Shown: positions 9,911 to 17,340 of the stretch, one piece after another
Position numbering within the stretch: position 1 is the first letter of the stretch
Layout: the number at the start of each line of letters is the position of its first letter
Source: Microbacterium sp. 4R-513
GTDB taxonomy: Bacteria > Actinomycetota > Actinomycetes > Actinomycetales > Microbacteriaceae
DNA: 64,000 nt
Reading direction: 5' to 3'
NCBI RefSeq assembly: GCF_011046485.1
Contig: NZ_CP049256.1
Span: 62,001-126,000, forward strand
Made by a program: the position numbers and the translations under genes
Notes under the pieces: generated by a model
Seen by the model: the letters and a program-made list of their open reading frames with translations, nothing else
What the model was told of the DNA's origin: nothing
The model's database searches: none

Positions 9911-9991
9911 CCGAGTCGCATTGCGACGACGAGTACGCCGAATCACCGGTTTCGGTGTCTATTCAGGTGAAAAGGGTTACTGTGATCTGTT

Positions 9992-10435
9992 GTGAGTCTG
10001 TTGGGGGCAACGATCGTGCTCGCCGTCTTGCTGACGGCGACGATCGCCATCGGCGCGTACCTGCGCTGGCAGCAGAACCGACCCCACCGCGACATCCCTC
10101 ACGAGGTCGTGCAGCCCGAGCGCCTCGGCGCCGATTCGCTCGGCGAGACGGCGACGCTCCTGCAGTTCAGCACCGAGCTGTGCGCGCGCTGTCCCGGGGT
10201 GCATCGCACCCTCTCGTCGGTCGCGGACTCCCATCCGGGTGTGCGCCACCTCGACATCGACCTCACCCACCGCCCCGACATCGCGCGGCACTTCCACGTG
10301 CTGCAGACGCCGACGACGCTCATCCTCGACCGCGACGGCGTGATCCAGACCCGCTTCGGGGGCGTTCCCAGCCGGGACGTGCTCGAACTGGAACTCAACC
10401 GCCTCACGGAGGAAGCAGATGTCCGCCAGCCCTGA
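9992..10435 (+). CDS. Membrane-anchored thioredoxin-like protein
   Basis: 147 residues with an N-terminal membrane helix (residues 3-23) and a thioredoxin-like domain. The redox motif is C64-A-R-C67 instead of the usual CGPC, and the cis-Pro loop is visible in LQTPTTLIL. It is probably a membrane-tethered thiol-disulfide protein. The GTG start has no clear SD; TACTGT lies eight bases upstream. The next gene, encoding a DUF4395 membrane protein with its own CxxC, overlaps by 17 bases, suggesting a membrane redox pair. Confidence 0.85.
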   Translation: MSLLGATIVLAVLLTATIAIGAYLRWQQNRPHRDIPHEVVQPERLGADSLGETATLLQFSTELCARCPGVHRTLSSVADSHPGVRHLDIDLTHRPDIARHFHVLQTPTTLILDRDGVIQTRFGGVPSRDVLELELNRLTEEADVRQP

Positions 10436-10958
10436 CAGCCTCGAAGGAGTCGACCCGCGGGGTCTGCGCTTCGCCGCCGGCATCACGTCGCTGCTGCTCC
10501 TCGTCGACGTGTTCCTCGGTCTCACCGGGCTCTCCGCCGAGCGGAACCCGGACGGGTCGTGGGCGCTCGCCGAGGCATCCCTCACCGAGCGGGTCCTGGA
10601 CCCCGCCTTCCTCCTCCTGCTCGCGACGGCCCTGCTCTTCCTCTGGGGCTGCGTGTCGCCGCGCACGGCGCCATGGAGCGTCGTCTATCGCAAGATCGTG
10701 CAGCCGCGCCTCGGAGCGCCGGCAGAGCTCGAAGACCCGCGTCCTCCGCGGTTCGCGCAGGGGCTCGGCTTCTTCGTCGTCGGCGTCGGACTCGTGCTTC
10801 AGCTCCTCGGTGTGCCCTGGGCGCTCCCGATCGCGGCCGCGGCCGCTTTCGTCGCCGCGTTCCTCAACGCGGCCTTCGGCCTGTGCCTCGGGTGCCAGCT
10901 GTACCTCGTGCTGCAGCGCGTGGGCATCGTCGGCCGCCGTCGCGTCGCGACGGTCTGA
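10419..10958 (+). CDS. DUF4395 family membrane protein
   Basis: 179-residue membrane protein with about four hydrophobic segments and the family-typical CLGCQLYL near residue 153. Function is not established. DUF4395 genes are commonly next to thioredoxin-like genes, as here, where it overlaps the upstream coding end by 17 bases. A role as membrane redox partner is inference. No terminator is clear after it. Confidence 0.85.
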   Translation: MSASPDSLEGVDPRGLRFAAGITSLLLLVDVFLGLTGLSAERNPDGSWALAEASLTERVLDPAFLLLLATALLFLWGCVSPRTAPWSVVYRKIVQPRLGAPAELEDPRPPRFAQGLGFFVVGVGLVLQLLGVPWALPIAAAAAFVAAFLNAAFGLCLGCQLYLVLQRVGIVGRRRVATV

Positions 10959-11021
10959 CGACGCATCTCCGCCGCGTGCAGCGACCGGGGTCAAGTCGTT
11001 CCCTCCCGCCTGGCCCCCGGT

Positions 11022-11027
11022 TAGGCT
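11022..11027 (+). promoter_or_regulatory. -10 box upstream of the osmC-like gene
   Basis: TAGGCT lies six bases before an in-frame GTG at 11034. Transcription would begin there, leaving a 42-base leader to the better ATG at 11076. Confidence 0.4.
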
Positions 11028-11075
11028 GACCGCGTGGGCCTCTCCCGGCCCACGATCGCCGACACGGAGGACACG

Positions 11076-11501
11076 ATGAGCGTTACGAGCGAAGCCAGCA
11101 CCTCGTGGAAGGGCAGCCTCACGGAGGGATCGGGCCAGGTCGCCCTCGAGAGCTCCAACCAGGGCCCCTTCCCCGTCAACTGGAAGGCCCGCAGCGAAGG
11201 CTCCACCTCCGTCACGACTCCTGAGGAGCTCATCGCGGCCGCCCACTCGTCGTGCTTCAGCATGGCGCTCTCGAACGGCCTCACCCAGAACGGAACGCCG
11301 CCCGAGAGCATCGAGACCACGGCATCCGTGACCTTCATCCCGGGCAAGGGCATCACGGGCAGCCACCTGAACGTCGAGGCTGTCGTGCCCGGTCTGAGCC
11401 CCGAGGACTTCGCGACGATCGCCCAGGACGCGAAGGCCAACTGCCCCGTGTCGCAGGCGCTCGCCGGCATCGAGATCACACTCGAGGCATCGCTTGCCTG
11501 A
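11076..11501 (+). CDS. OsmC family peroxiredoxin-like protein
   Basis: OsmC/Ohr-fold thiol peroxidase of 141 residues reducing organic hydroperoxides in the cytoplasm. The two redox cysteines are C60 in AAAHSSCFSM and C123 in KANCPVSQAL. The start at 11076 has GGAGG at the right distance and begins at the family N-terminus. A GTG at 11034 is in frame and could give a 14-residue extension if the transcript is leaderless. The TIGR01777 gene begins right after it. Confidence 0.93.
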   Translation: MSVTSEASTSWKGSLTEGSGQVALESSNQGPFPVNWKARSEGSTSVTTPEELIAAAHSSCFSMALSNGLTQNGTPPESIETTASVTFIPGKGITGSHLNVEAVVPGLSPEDFATIAQDAKANCPVSQALAGIEITLEASLA

Positions 11502-11520
11502 ACCTTCCGACGGGGTGCGG

Positions 11521-12447
11521 ATGCCTCGCCGCGTCGTCGTGGCGGGAGCATCCGGCCTCATCGGGTCGACGCTCGTCGAGAGCCTCCGCGCCGACGGCGT
11601 GGCGGTCACGACGCTCGTGCGACGCCCGGCGCGCTCGGCCGACGAGGTCGAGTGGCTGACGGATGCCGCACCCCTCGATCCCGCGGTGCTCGAGGGCGCC
11701 GATGCCGTCGTGGGGCTGAACGGCGCGAGCATCGGGCGCTTCCCGTGGACCTCGTCGTACAAGCACACGCTGGTGTGGTCGCGGATCACCCCCACGCAGA
11801 CACTCGCGCGCGCCGTGCGGGAACTGGGGACGGATGCCCCGGCCTTCGTCTCCGCCTCGGCGGTCGGTTACTACGGCTCGGCGCCGGGCCGCATCCTGAC
11901 CGAGGAGTCGCCCCGCGGCGACACCTTCCTCGCCGACCTCTGCGGCGAGTGGGAGGAGGCGGCGCGCTCCGCCGGTCCGCACGCCCGCGTCGCACTCCTC
12001 CGCACGGCGCCGATCGTGCACCCGAAGGCCGTGCTCGCGCCGCTCATGGTGCTGACGAAGCTGGGCGTGAGCGGGCCGATCGGCCGCGGCACACAGATCT
12101 GGCCTTGGATATCGCTCGACGACGAGATCGCCGCGATCCGTCACATCATCGCTCGTGAGATCGAGGGGCCGGTCAACCTCACGGGGCCGACCCCCGCGCA
12201 CGCCAACGATCTCGGGTTCGCGCTGGCCGTGCGGCTCAACCGCCCGTTCCTGCTCCCCGCCCCGATCTGGGCGATCAGGCCGGTCCTGGGCGCCGACGCG
12301 ACCGACGCGCTGCTGGCGACCGATGCCGATGCGCGGCCGAACGTGCTCGAATCCTCGGGCTTCGACTTCCGGCATCCGACCGTCGAAGAAGCCGTCGCAG
12401 CGGCCGTGCCCGCGGCGGAGCCGGCCACCCTCGCGCTCGGCGGCTGA
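11521..12447 (+). CDS. TIGR01777 family epimerase/oxidoreductase
   Basis: Extended-SDR protein of the YfcH/SulA-like TIGR01777 family, 308 residues from the ATG. The nucleotide loop GASGLIG is at residues 9-15; the middle has the family-typical NGASIGRF, SASAVGYYG and TGPTPAHANDL segments. Substrate unknown. A TTG at 11494 overlapping the osmC-like stop is an alternative start. The ATG at 11521 begins just before the first beta strand. It ends convergent with the TPR-like gene, separated by a short GC-rich imperfect hairpin. Confidence 0.88.
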   Translation: MPRRVVVAGASGLIGSTLVESLRADGVAVTTLVRRPARSADEVEWLTDAAPLDPAVLEGADAVVGLNGASIGRFPWTSSYKHTLVWSRITPTQTLARAVRELGTDAPAFVSASAVGYYGSAPGRILTEESPRGDTFLADLCGEWEEAARSAGPHARVALLRTAPIVHPKAVLAPLMVLTKLGVSGPIGRGTQIWPWISLDDEIAAIRHIIAREIEGPVNLTGPTPAHANDLGFALAVRLNRPFLLPAPIWAIRPVLGADATDALLATDADARPNVLESSGFDFRHPTVEEAVAAAVPAAEPATLALGG

Positions 12448-12458
12448 GCGCGCGGGCG

Positions 12459-12911
12459 CTAGGCCCGCCGGCGCTCCGCCGATTCGAGGGCGATCGCCTT
12501 GCGCACGGCCTCGCGCGCCCGCCGGCGGTCGCCGGCGCCGTCGTAGGCGAGGCCGAGGCGATACCAGGCGCGCCAGTCGTCGGGGTGCGACTCGACATCG
12601 GAGCGGAACGCCGGGAATACGGCATCCCCGTCCTGCCGCACGATACGCCCGCTGGGCCGCACGCCGACCTCCTGGTCGGGGAGGCCGCCCTCGGCCTCGA
12701 GCCGGCGGCCGACGCGCTCCGCGCGCACGCCGAACCACAGCTCGCGCCAGAGCGCCCACACCGCGAGAAGCGGCAGGACGAAGAGCGCGACGCCCATGGC
12801 GATGCCGACCGGGTCGCCGCTCATGAGCAGCAGCCATCCTCGCTGTCCGACGAGAACGATATAGAGGGCGAGGAGCACCGCCATGACGGCGACGCCGATG
12901 CGTGCGCTCAC
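12459..12911 (-). CDS. Small membrane protein with TPR-like tail
   Basis: 150 residues. Two hydrophobic segments (about 5-22 and 35-55) precede a soluble tail with one tetratricopeptide-like unit: DDWRAWYRLGLAYDGAGDRRRAREAVRKAI. Likely membrane-anchored with a cytoplasmic protein-binding tail; function unknown. The GTG start overlaps the dapB stop by four bases (GTGA), so it is translationally coupled to dapB, but nothing links it directly to lysine synthesis. Confidence 0.8.
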   Translation of the reverse strand: MSARIGVAVMAVLLALYIVLVGQRGWLLLMSGDPVGIAMGVALFVLPLLAVWALWRELWFGVRAERVGRRLEAEGGLPDQEVGVRPSGRIVRQDGDAVFPAFRSDVESHPDDWRAWYRLGLAYDGAGDRRRAREAVRKAIALESAERRRA

Positions 12912-13720
12912 GCGCTCGTGACCCGTGCGACCTGGCCGGGCACGCCGCCCTCCGCGACCGGGGTGTCGTCGCCCTGTCCCGGCAGTCGCAGGCCGATGTC
13001 GAGGAAGCTGTCGAGGCCGACGACGACGCCCTTCGCGTCACGCGCGGCGGCGAGGGCCAGCCGGATGCCGGGGCCGTACGCGAGCGCCGGCTCGATCGTG
13101 TCGTGCACGACCGTGAGCGACTCCCCCGGCCCCGAGAGGATCGTCTCCTGCCGCGCCACGACTCCGGGCCGCCGGAGGGAGTGGATGGGGACGCTCGCGA
13201 CCTGCTGCCCGCGGGCGCGCTGGTCGACGTGGGGGGATTCGACCGGTCCGACCTCCGCTCGCGCGGCGCCGATGAGCTCCGCCGTGCGCACCGCCGTGCC
13301 GCTCGGCGAGTCGATCTTCGTCTCGCGATGCGCCTCGACGATCTCGACCGAGGGGAAGAAGGGAGCGGCCGCAGCGGCGAGCGCCGACCCCACGACCGAG
13401 CCGAGCGAGAAGTTCGGGATGAAGACGGCGCCGGTGTCGGCCGCCTTCACGAGCGGGCGGATGAGCGCGATGCGCTCGGCGGACCAGCCCGAAGTGCCGA
13501 CCAGGACGTTGATGCCCCGCTCGATCGCGGCGCGCACGACGTCGATCGAGACGGCCGGAGTCGAGGCGTCGACCACGAGATCGGCACCGTCCAGGTCGGA
13601 CAGGGACGATCGCGACGACAGCGTCGCCACGAGCTCGAAGTCGTCCTCGGCCTCGAGCACCTCGCGGATTATGCCGCCGAGCTTGCCGGTGCCGCCCACG
13701 AGGGCCACGCGCGTCGTCAT
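12908..13720 (-). CDS. dapB: 4-hydroxy-tetrahydrodipicolinate reductase
   Basis: NAD(P)H-dependent reductase after DapA in diaminopimelate/lysine synthesis, 270 residues. The N-terminal Rossmann loop is GGTGKLG, the hinge region has NFSLGSVV, and the substrate motif is E-A-H-R-E-T-K-I-D-S-P-S-G-T (129-142). The first His (131) and the Lys (135) are kept, but the second His of the canonical HHxxK is Arg132. The ATG has TAGGCT six bases upstream. It is divergent from a GNAT gene. Confidence 0.94.
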   Translation of the reverse strand: MTTRVALVGGTGKLGGIIREVLEAEDDFELVATLSSRSSLSDLDGADLVVDASTPAVSIDVVRAAIERGINVLVGTSGWSAERIALIRPLVKAADTGAVFIPNFSLGSVVGSALAAAAAPFFPSVEIVEAHRETKIDSPSGTAVRTAELIGAARAEVGPVESPHVDQRARGQQVASVPIHSLRRPGVVARQETILSGPGESLTVVHDTIEPALAYGPGIRLALAAARDAKGVVVGLDSFLDIGLRLPGQGDDTPVAEGGVPGQVARVTSA

Positions 13721-13726
13721 GCATCC

Positions 13727-13732
13727 AGCCTA
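13727..13732 (-). promoter_or_regulatory. Leaderless -10 box of dapB
   Basis: TAGGCT on the minus strand with a six-base spacer to the ATG at 13720, the same arrangement as dapA. Confidence 0.5.
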
Positions 13733-13805
13733 GATGCGGCTCGCCGGGACGCCGGCGGGTCGGGCGGCGGGCGAGCAACCAGCGGTCCTGGGTGAGCCCC
13801 GCGAT

Positions 13806-13811
13806 TAGGCT
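13806..13811 (+). promoter_or_regulatory. Leaderless -10 box of GNAT gene at 13818
   Basis: TAGGCT, six-base spacer CGGGGC, then ATG at 13818. Confidence 0.5.
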
Positions 13812-13817
13812 CGGGGC

Positions 13818-14312
13818 ATGGTCGAACTGCGCCCCGTCCCCGTCGACGACCCGGTCGCCCGCGGACTGCTGACCGAGTACTTCGCCCTGCGGGCCCAGAC
13901 CTTTCCGGGCAACGCGTACACGACGGTCTTCCCGGGCGTGGAGGCGTTCACCCCGCCGGAGGGCGTCTTCGTCGTGCTCTACGACGACGGCGATCTCGCG
14001 GTGGGGTGCGGAGGCATCCGCCACGTCGCCGACGGTCCGTACGGTCCTCGCTACGAGGTCAAGCATCTCTACCTGCGCCCCGAGACGCGCGGCCGCGGCT
14101 GGGGACGCCTGCTTCTCGACGACCTCGAGCGGCGTGCGCGGGGATGGGATGCCGCGGAGCTCGTGCTCGACACGCATCACACGCTCGAGGCCGCAGGCGG
14201 CCTGTACGCGAGCGCCGGCTTCCGCGAGATCGAGCCGTACAACGACAACCCGAACGCCACGCGCTGGTACGGCCTCCGGCTCTCGCCCGCGGCGGAGGGC
14301 GAGACCCTCTGA
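13818..14312 (+). CDS. GNAT family N-acetyltransferase
   Basis: 164-residue acetyltransferase, substrate unknown. The acetyl-CoA loop RPETRGRGWGRLLLDDL (about 92-108) is clear, preceded by VKHLYLRP. The C-terminal EIEPYNDNPNATRWYGL is often found in actinobacterial GNATs. Probably monocistronic and leaderless. It ends six bases before the convergent oxidoreductase gene, leaving no room for a separate terminator. Confidence 0.9.
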   Translation: MVELRPVPVDDPVARGLLTEYFALRAQTFPGNAYTTVFPGVEAFTPPEGVFVVLYDDGDLAVGCGGIRHVADGPYGPRYEVKHLYLRPETRGRGWGRLLLDDLERRARGWDAAELVLDTHHTLEAAGGLYASAGFREIEPYNDNPNATRWYGLRLSPAAEGETL

Positions 14313-14318
14313 CCCCCG

Positions 14319-15278
14319 CTACGGGATGAGTGCGACCTTGCCGCCCGGGTGGCCCGTGCGCACGAGTTCGAGCGCCTCGACGGCCTCGGCGAGCGGATAC
14401 GTGCGCGCCATCGGCACGACGAGCTCCCCGGCGCCGGCCAGCCGCACCAGCTCGGCCCGCACCTCGTCGCGGTACGCCTTGCTCGCGGGCATCGCGCCGC
14501 CGATGATGACGAAGCCGTCCTCCTTCGCGCGCTGACCGGCCACGATGGTGACGATCCGCGAACGGTCGGCGACGAGCTCGAGCGAGACCTCGATCGCCTC
14601 GTCCGTCCCGATGCCGTCGAGAGCGGCGGCGACGCCATCCGGAGCGAGTTCGCGCACGCGGCCCGCGAGCCCGTCGCCGTACTCGACCGGCGTGCCGCCG
14701 AAGCGCTCGACGACGTCGAAGCTGCCCCTGCTCGCGGTGCCGATCGCCCGGGCGCCGAGCAGGCGCGCCTGCTGGAGCACGCTGACGCCCACCGCCCCCG
14801 ACGCCGCGTGCACGAGGATCGTGTCGCCTTCGCGCACGCGCGTGACGTGCAGCATCTCGGCCGCGGTCGAGCCCGCCAGCAGAAGATTGGCGGCCTCCGG
14901 GAACGAGATCGCGGCGGGCTTGGCGAACACGTCGCGCGCCGGCACGGTGAGGTCGGTCGCGTAGCCGCCGGTGACGCGGAAGGCGAGCACCTCGTCGCCG
15001 ACGGCGACGTCGCCCGAGCCGATCCGGGTGGGCTGACCCCCGGCATCCGGCCCGCCGATCGCCGTGACGACCCCGGCGACCTCGTAGCCGATCGGGATGG
15101 GGAGCTCTTCGCTGCCCGGTGCCCGCGAGCTCCGGATGTGCTTGTAGTCGGCGGGATTGACCCCGGCGGCCCGCACAGCGATCGTCACCTCGCCCGGGCC
15201 GGGAGCCGGAGGCTCGTACTCCTCGAGCCGCAGCACGTCGAGGTCACCGAAATCCGTCGCGATCCACCGTTGAGCCAT
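14319..15278 (-). CDS. NADP-dependent quinone-oxidoreductase-like MDR protein
   Basis: Zinc-free medium-chain dehydrogenase/reductase (quinone oxidoreductase type), 319 residues. Visible are VRAAGVNPADYKHI near residue 40, the GYEVAGVVTAIG segment, and the nucleotide loop HAASGAVGVSVLQQA near residue 150. No catalytic zinc cysteines are present. It probably reduces quinones or alkenals with NADPH; the exact substrate is unknown. The CAGGAT hexamer six bases before the ATG may be its -10 box. Confidence 0.88.
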   Translation of the reverse strand: MAQRWIATDFGDLDVLRLEEYEPPAPGPGEVTIAVRAAGVNPADYKHIRSSRAPGSEELPIPIGYEVAGVVTAIGGPDAGGQPTRIGSGDVAVGDEVLAFRVTGGYATDLTVPARDVFAKPAAISFPEAANLLLAGSTAAEMLHVTRVREGDTILVHAASGAVGVSVLQQARLLGARAIGTASRGSFDVVERFGGTPVEYGDGLAGRVRELAPDGVAAALDGIGTDEAIEVSLELVADRSRIVTIVAGQRAKEDGFVIIGGAMPASKAYRDEVRAELVRLAGAGELVVPMARTYPLAEAVEALELVRTGHPGGKVALIP

Positions 15279-15312
15279 GCATCCATCCTGCGCCGTCCGA
15301 GGTGGCGCAGGG

Positions 15313-15335
15313 CCGGTCTGACGGAGTCAGACCGG
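15313..15335 (-). terminator. Hairpin at the end of the histidine phosphatase gene
   Basis: Ten-base perfect stem (CCGGTCTGAC with GTCAGACCGG) and a three-base loop overlapping the last codons and stop of the phosphatase gene. No U-tract follows. Confidence 0.5.
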
Positions 15336-15929
15336 GTACTGCTCGGGAAGCCCCGTGCGCAGTTCGACCGGCAGATGGGCCAGGTCGTTGTGCGACACGA
15401 GCGTCCAGGGACGCCCCTGCTTCTGCGCGAGCACCGTGAGGCCGCAGTGCGCCTGGTTGAGGGTCATCCAGCGCCACTCGGGCGCACCCAGGACCTCGCG
15501 CACGAACCACGCGATCACGAAGTTGTGCGTGATGAGGAGCTCGTGCACCTCGCCGGGCTTGCGGGCGAGGAACTCCCCCACAGCGTCGGACATCTGGGCG
15601 CGCCCCGCTTCGACCTCGGCCTCGGTGACGGCGCCGAAGAACGGCTCGAACGAAGCCGGCGTCTCGGGTGTCATGCCGGTCGGCACGCAGTCGAACAGCA
15701 GGGCCGTGGGCTCGGGAGACACCGACGGCAGCCGGTCGGCCACGGCGCGCGCGGTCTGGGCAGCACGTTCGAGGGGCGAGTGCCATACGGCGGCGAGGGG
15801 AACTCCCGACAGCCTGTCGGCGATGAGGGATGCCTGGCGCCGGCCACGCGGAGACAGCGGCCCGTCGACGAGGCCGTGCTCGGCATCCTGATGCTCGCCA
15901 TGCCTCACGAGGTACAGGTAGTGCGTCAA
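15327..15929 (-). CDS. Histidine phosphatase family protein
   Basis: Phosphoglycerate-mutase-like phosphatase, 200 residues. The phospho-His motif LVRHGEHQ is near residues 7-14; the second catalytic His is in LLITHNFVIAWF near residue 138, and the Arg in GRRQASLIADRL is present. Substrate unknown. The start is read as TTG at 15929, since no ATG or GTG sits so close to the conserved RHG strand; this start is the least certain part. Confidence 0.87.
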   Translation of the reverse strand: MTHYLYLVRHGEHQDAEHGLVDGPLSPRGRRQASLIADRLSGVPLAAVWHSPLERAAQTARAVADRLPSVSPEPTALLFDCVPTGMTPETPASFEPFFGAVTEAEVEAGRAQMSDAVGEFLARKPGEVHELLITHNFVIAWFVREVLGAPEWRWMTLNQAHCGLTVLAQKQGRPWTLVSHNDLAHLPVELRTGLPEQYPV

Positions 15930-16013
15930 CGGAAGCTCACTTCGTCGGAGGTCGGCGCGCGCTCTGAGGGCACCCTTCCACCCTACGTCAGCGGCGCGGA
16001 TGCCCCGCCCGCG

Positions 16014-17054
16014 TCACTCGGAGGCGCGGGCGATGTCGGCGAGCTGACCGCGGCTGAGCCGCACGCCGACGCCCTGCACCAGCTCTTCGACATGCGCCGC
16101 CGCGTAGGCGTTGACGATCGGCGCCGTGACGATCCTCTGGGCCAGGAGCCACGCCACCGCCACCGCGGCATCGGGAACGCCCAGCTCGGCGCCGACGGCG
16201 TCGAGAGCGCGCAGCGTGCGGGTGCCCCGGCGGTTGAGGCTCGCCGCCAGCTGCGCGCCGCGCACCGAGAGGCTGCCGCGGACGCGTGTGCGGTGGCGGC
16301 CGGAGAGGAAGCCGTGCTCGAGCGCGTGCGACGGAGTGACCGCCACACCCTGCGCGCCGGCGACGAGCCGGAGGTCGGAGTCGAACTCGTGGCGGCGCAG
16401 GACGTTGAACGGCACGTCGAGCACCGTGATGCGCGGGTATCCGGCCGAGGCGAAGATGCGGGCCTCGACGAGCTGCGCCGCCGTGTAGCCGACCGCGCCG
16501 AGCGCGCGCGCCTTGCCGCTCTCGACGAGCCACTCGGCCGTCGCCAGGGTGTCTTCGATCGCCGTGCCGGTGTCGGCGACGGCGTCGAGGTAGAGCACGT
16601 CGATGCGGTCGGTGCCCAGCCTCGTCAGCGACGCCTCGACGGCGCGCACGAGGTTGACGGGGCCGAGACCCGGGTTGTCGGGGTGGCCGCCGACGCGGAC
16701 GGCCAGGACGATCTCGTCGCGCAGACCGCGCGACGAGAGCCACTGGCCGATGATGTGCTCGCTGCGTCCGCCGGCGAAGCTGTCGGCGGTGTGGATCGCG
16801 TTGCCGCCGAGTTCGACGTAGGCGTCGAGGATGTCGTGGCTCGACTCGAGATCGACGTTCCAGCCGAACTCGGCGCCGCCCAGGATGAGAGGGAAGACGT
16901 CGAAGCCCGACTCGCCCAGCGGCACGCGGAGACTCTTGCCGAGCGGCGGCCCCTGCACCGGGATCGGAGCCGACGGATGCGTCGCGGGGACGTTGGCGAC
17001 CTTCGTCTCAGGGCTCGCCGAGGAGACGCTCGAGCCAACGCCGAAGAGAGACAT
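16014..17054 (-). CDS. Aldo/keto reductase homologue lacking the catalytic tetrad
   Basis: Aldo/keto reductase TIM barrel of 346 residues, but all four tetrad positions are changed. Asp is His88 (IHTADSF instead of DTAxxY), Tyr is Phe93, Lys is Arg120 (LAVRVGG) and His is Asp157 (VLYLDAVAD). Other family signatures remain: GGRSEHIIG, ASLTRLGTDRIDVLYL. It is therefore probably not an ordinary NADPH carbonyl reductase; a binding or regulatory role is inference. The ATG at 17054 follows GAGGGGGTGG. An upstream extension to 17111 is unlikely. Confidence 0.88.
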   Translation of the reverse strand: MSLFGVGSSVSSASPETKVANVPATHPSAPIPVQGPPLGKSLRVPLGESGFDVFPLILGGAEFGWNVDLESSHDILDAYVELGGNAIHTADSFAGGRSEHIIGQWLSSRGLRDEIVLAVRVGGHPDNPGLGPVNLVRAVEASLTRLGTDRIDVLYLDAVADTGTAIEDTLATAEWLVESGKARALGAVGYTAAQLVEARIFASAGYPRITVLDVPFNVLRRHEFDSDLRLVAGAQGVAVTPSHALEHGFLSGRHRTRVRGSLSVRGAQLAASLNRRGTRTLRALDAVGAELGVPDAAVAVAWLLAQRIVTAPIVNAYAAAHVEELVQGVGVRLSRGQLADIARASE

Positions 17055-17228
17055 GTGCCACCCCCTCACGAGGATTCCAAGAGGAGATCTTCGTGATCGC
17101 TTCTTCCGCACCCCCCGGCGCGGTACTTAGAGGGTAGGCCAGGCAGCGGACAGAACACGCCAATGAGGCGACCTGTCGGCGAACATTGCATAACGCTTTC
17201 ATCACGAAGACGCGCGGGAACGCTCCCA

Positions 17229-17246
17229 GTCCGCCGTTCGGCGGAC
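17229..17246. other. Small hairpin in the pnp-AKR gap
   Basis: Seven-base stem GTCCGCC/GGCGGAC with loop GTTC, lying between the pnp terminator and the aldo/keto reductase gene. Role not evident; may add to transcription termination. Confidence 0.35.
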
Positions 17247-17265
17247 ATCGCGCCGTGCGACGGCA

Positions 17266-17299
17266 GATGCCCGCCCCTTCCGGAGAAGGGACGGGCATC
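17266..17299 (-). terminator. Terminator of pnp
   Basis: Long stem with arms GATGCCCG and CGGGCATC extended by CCCCTT/AAGGG, 42 bases after the pnp stop on the minus strand. No U-run, as is common in high-GC actinobacteria. Confidence 0.65.
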
Positions 17300-17340
17300 C
17301 GGACAACGATCGGGCGGCAGCATCCGTCGCCCGGCGATTC

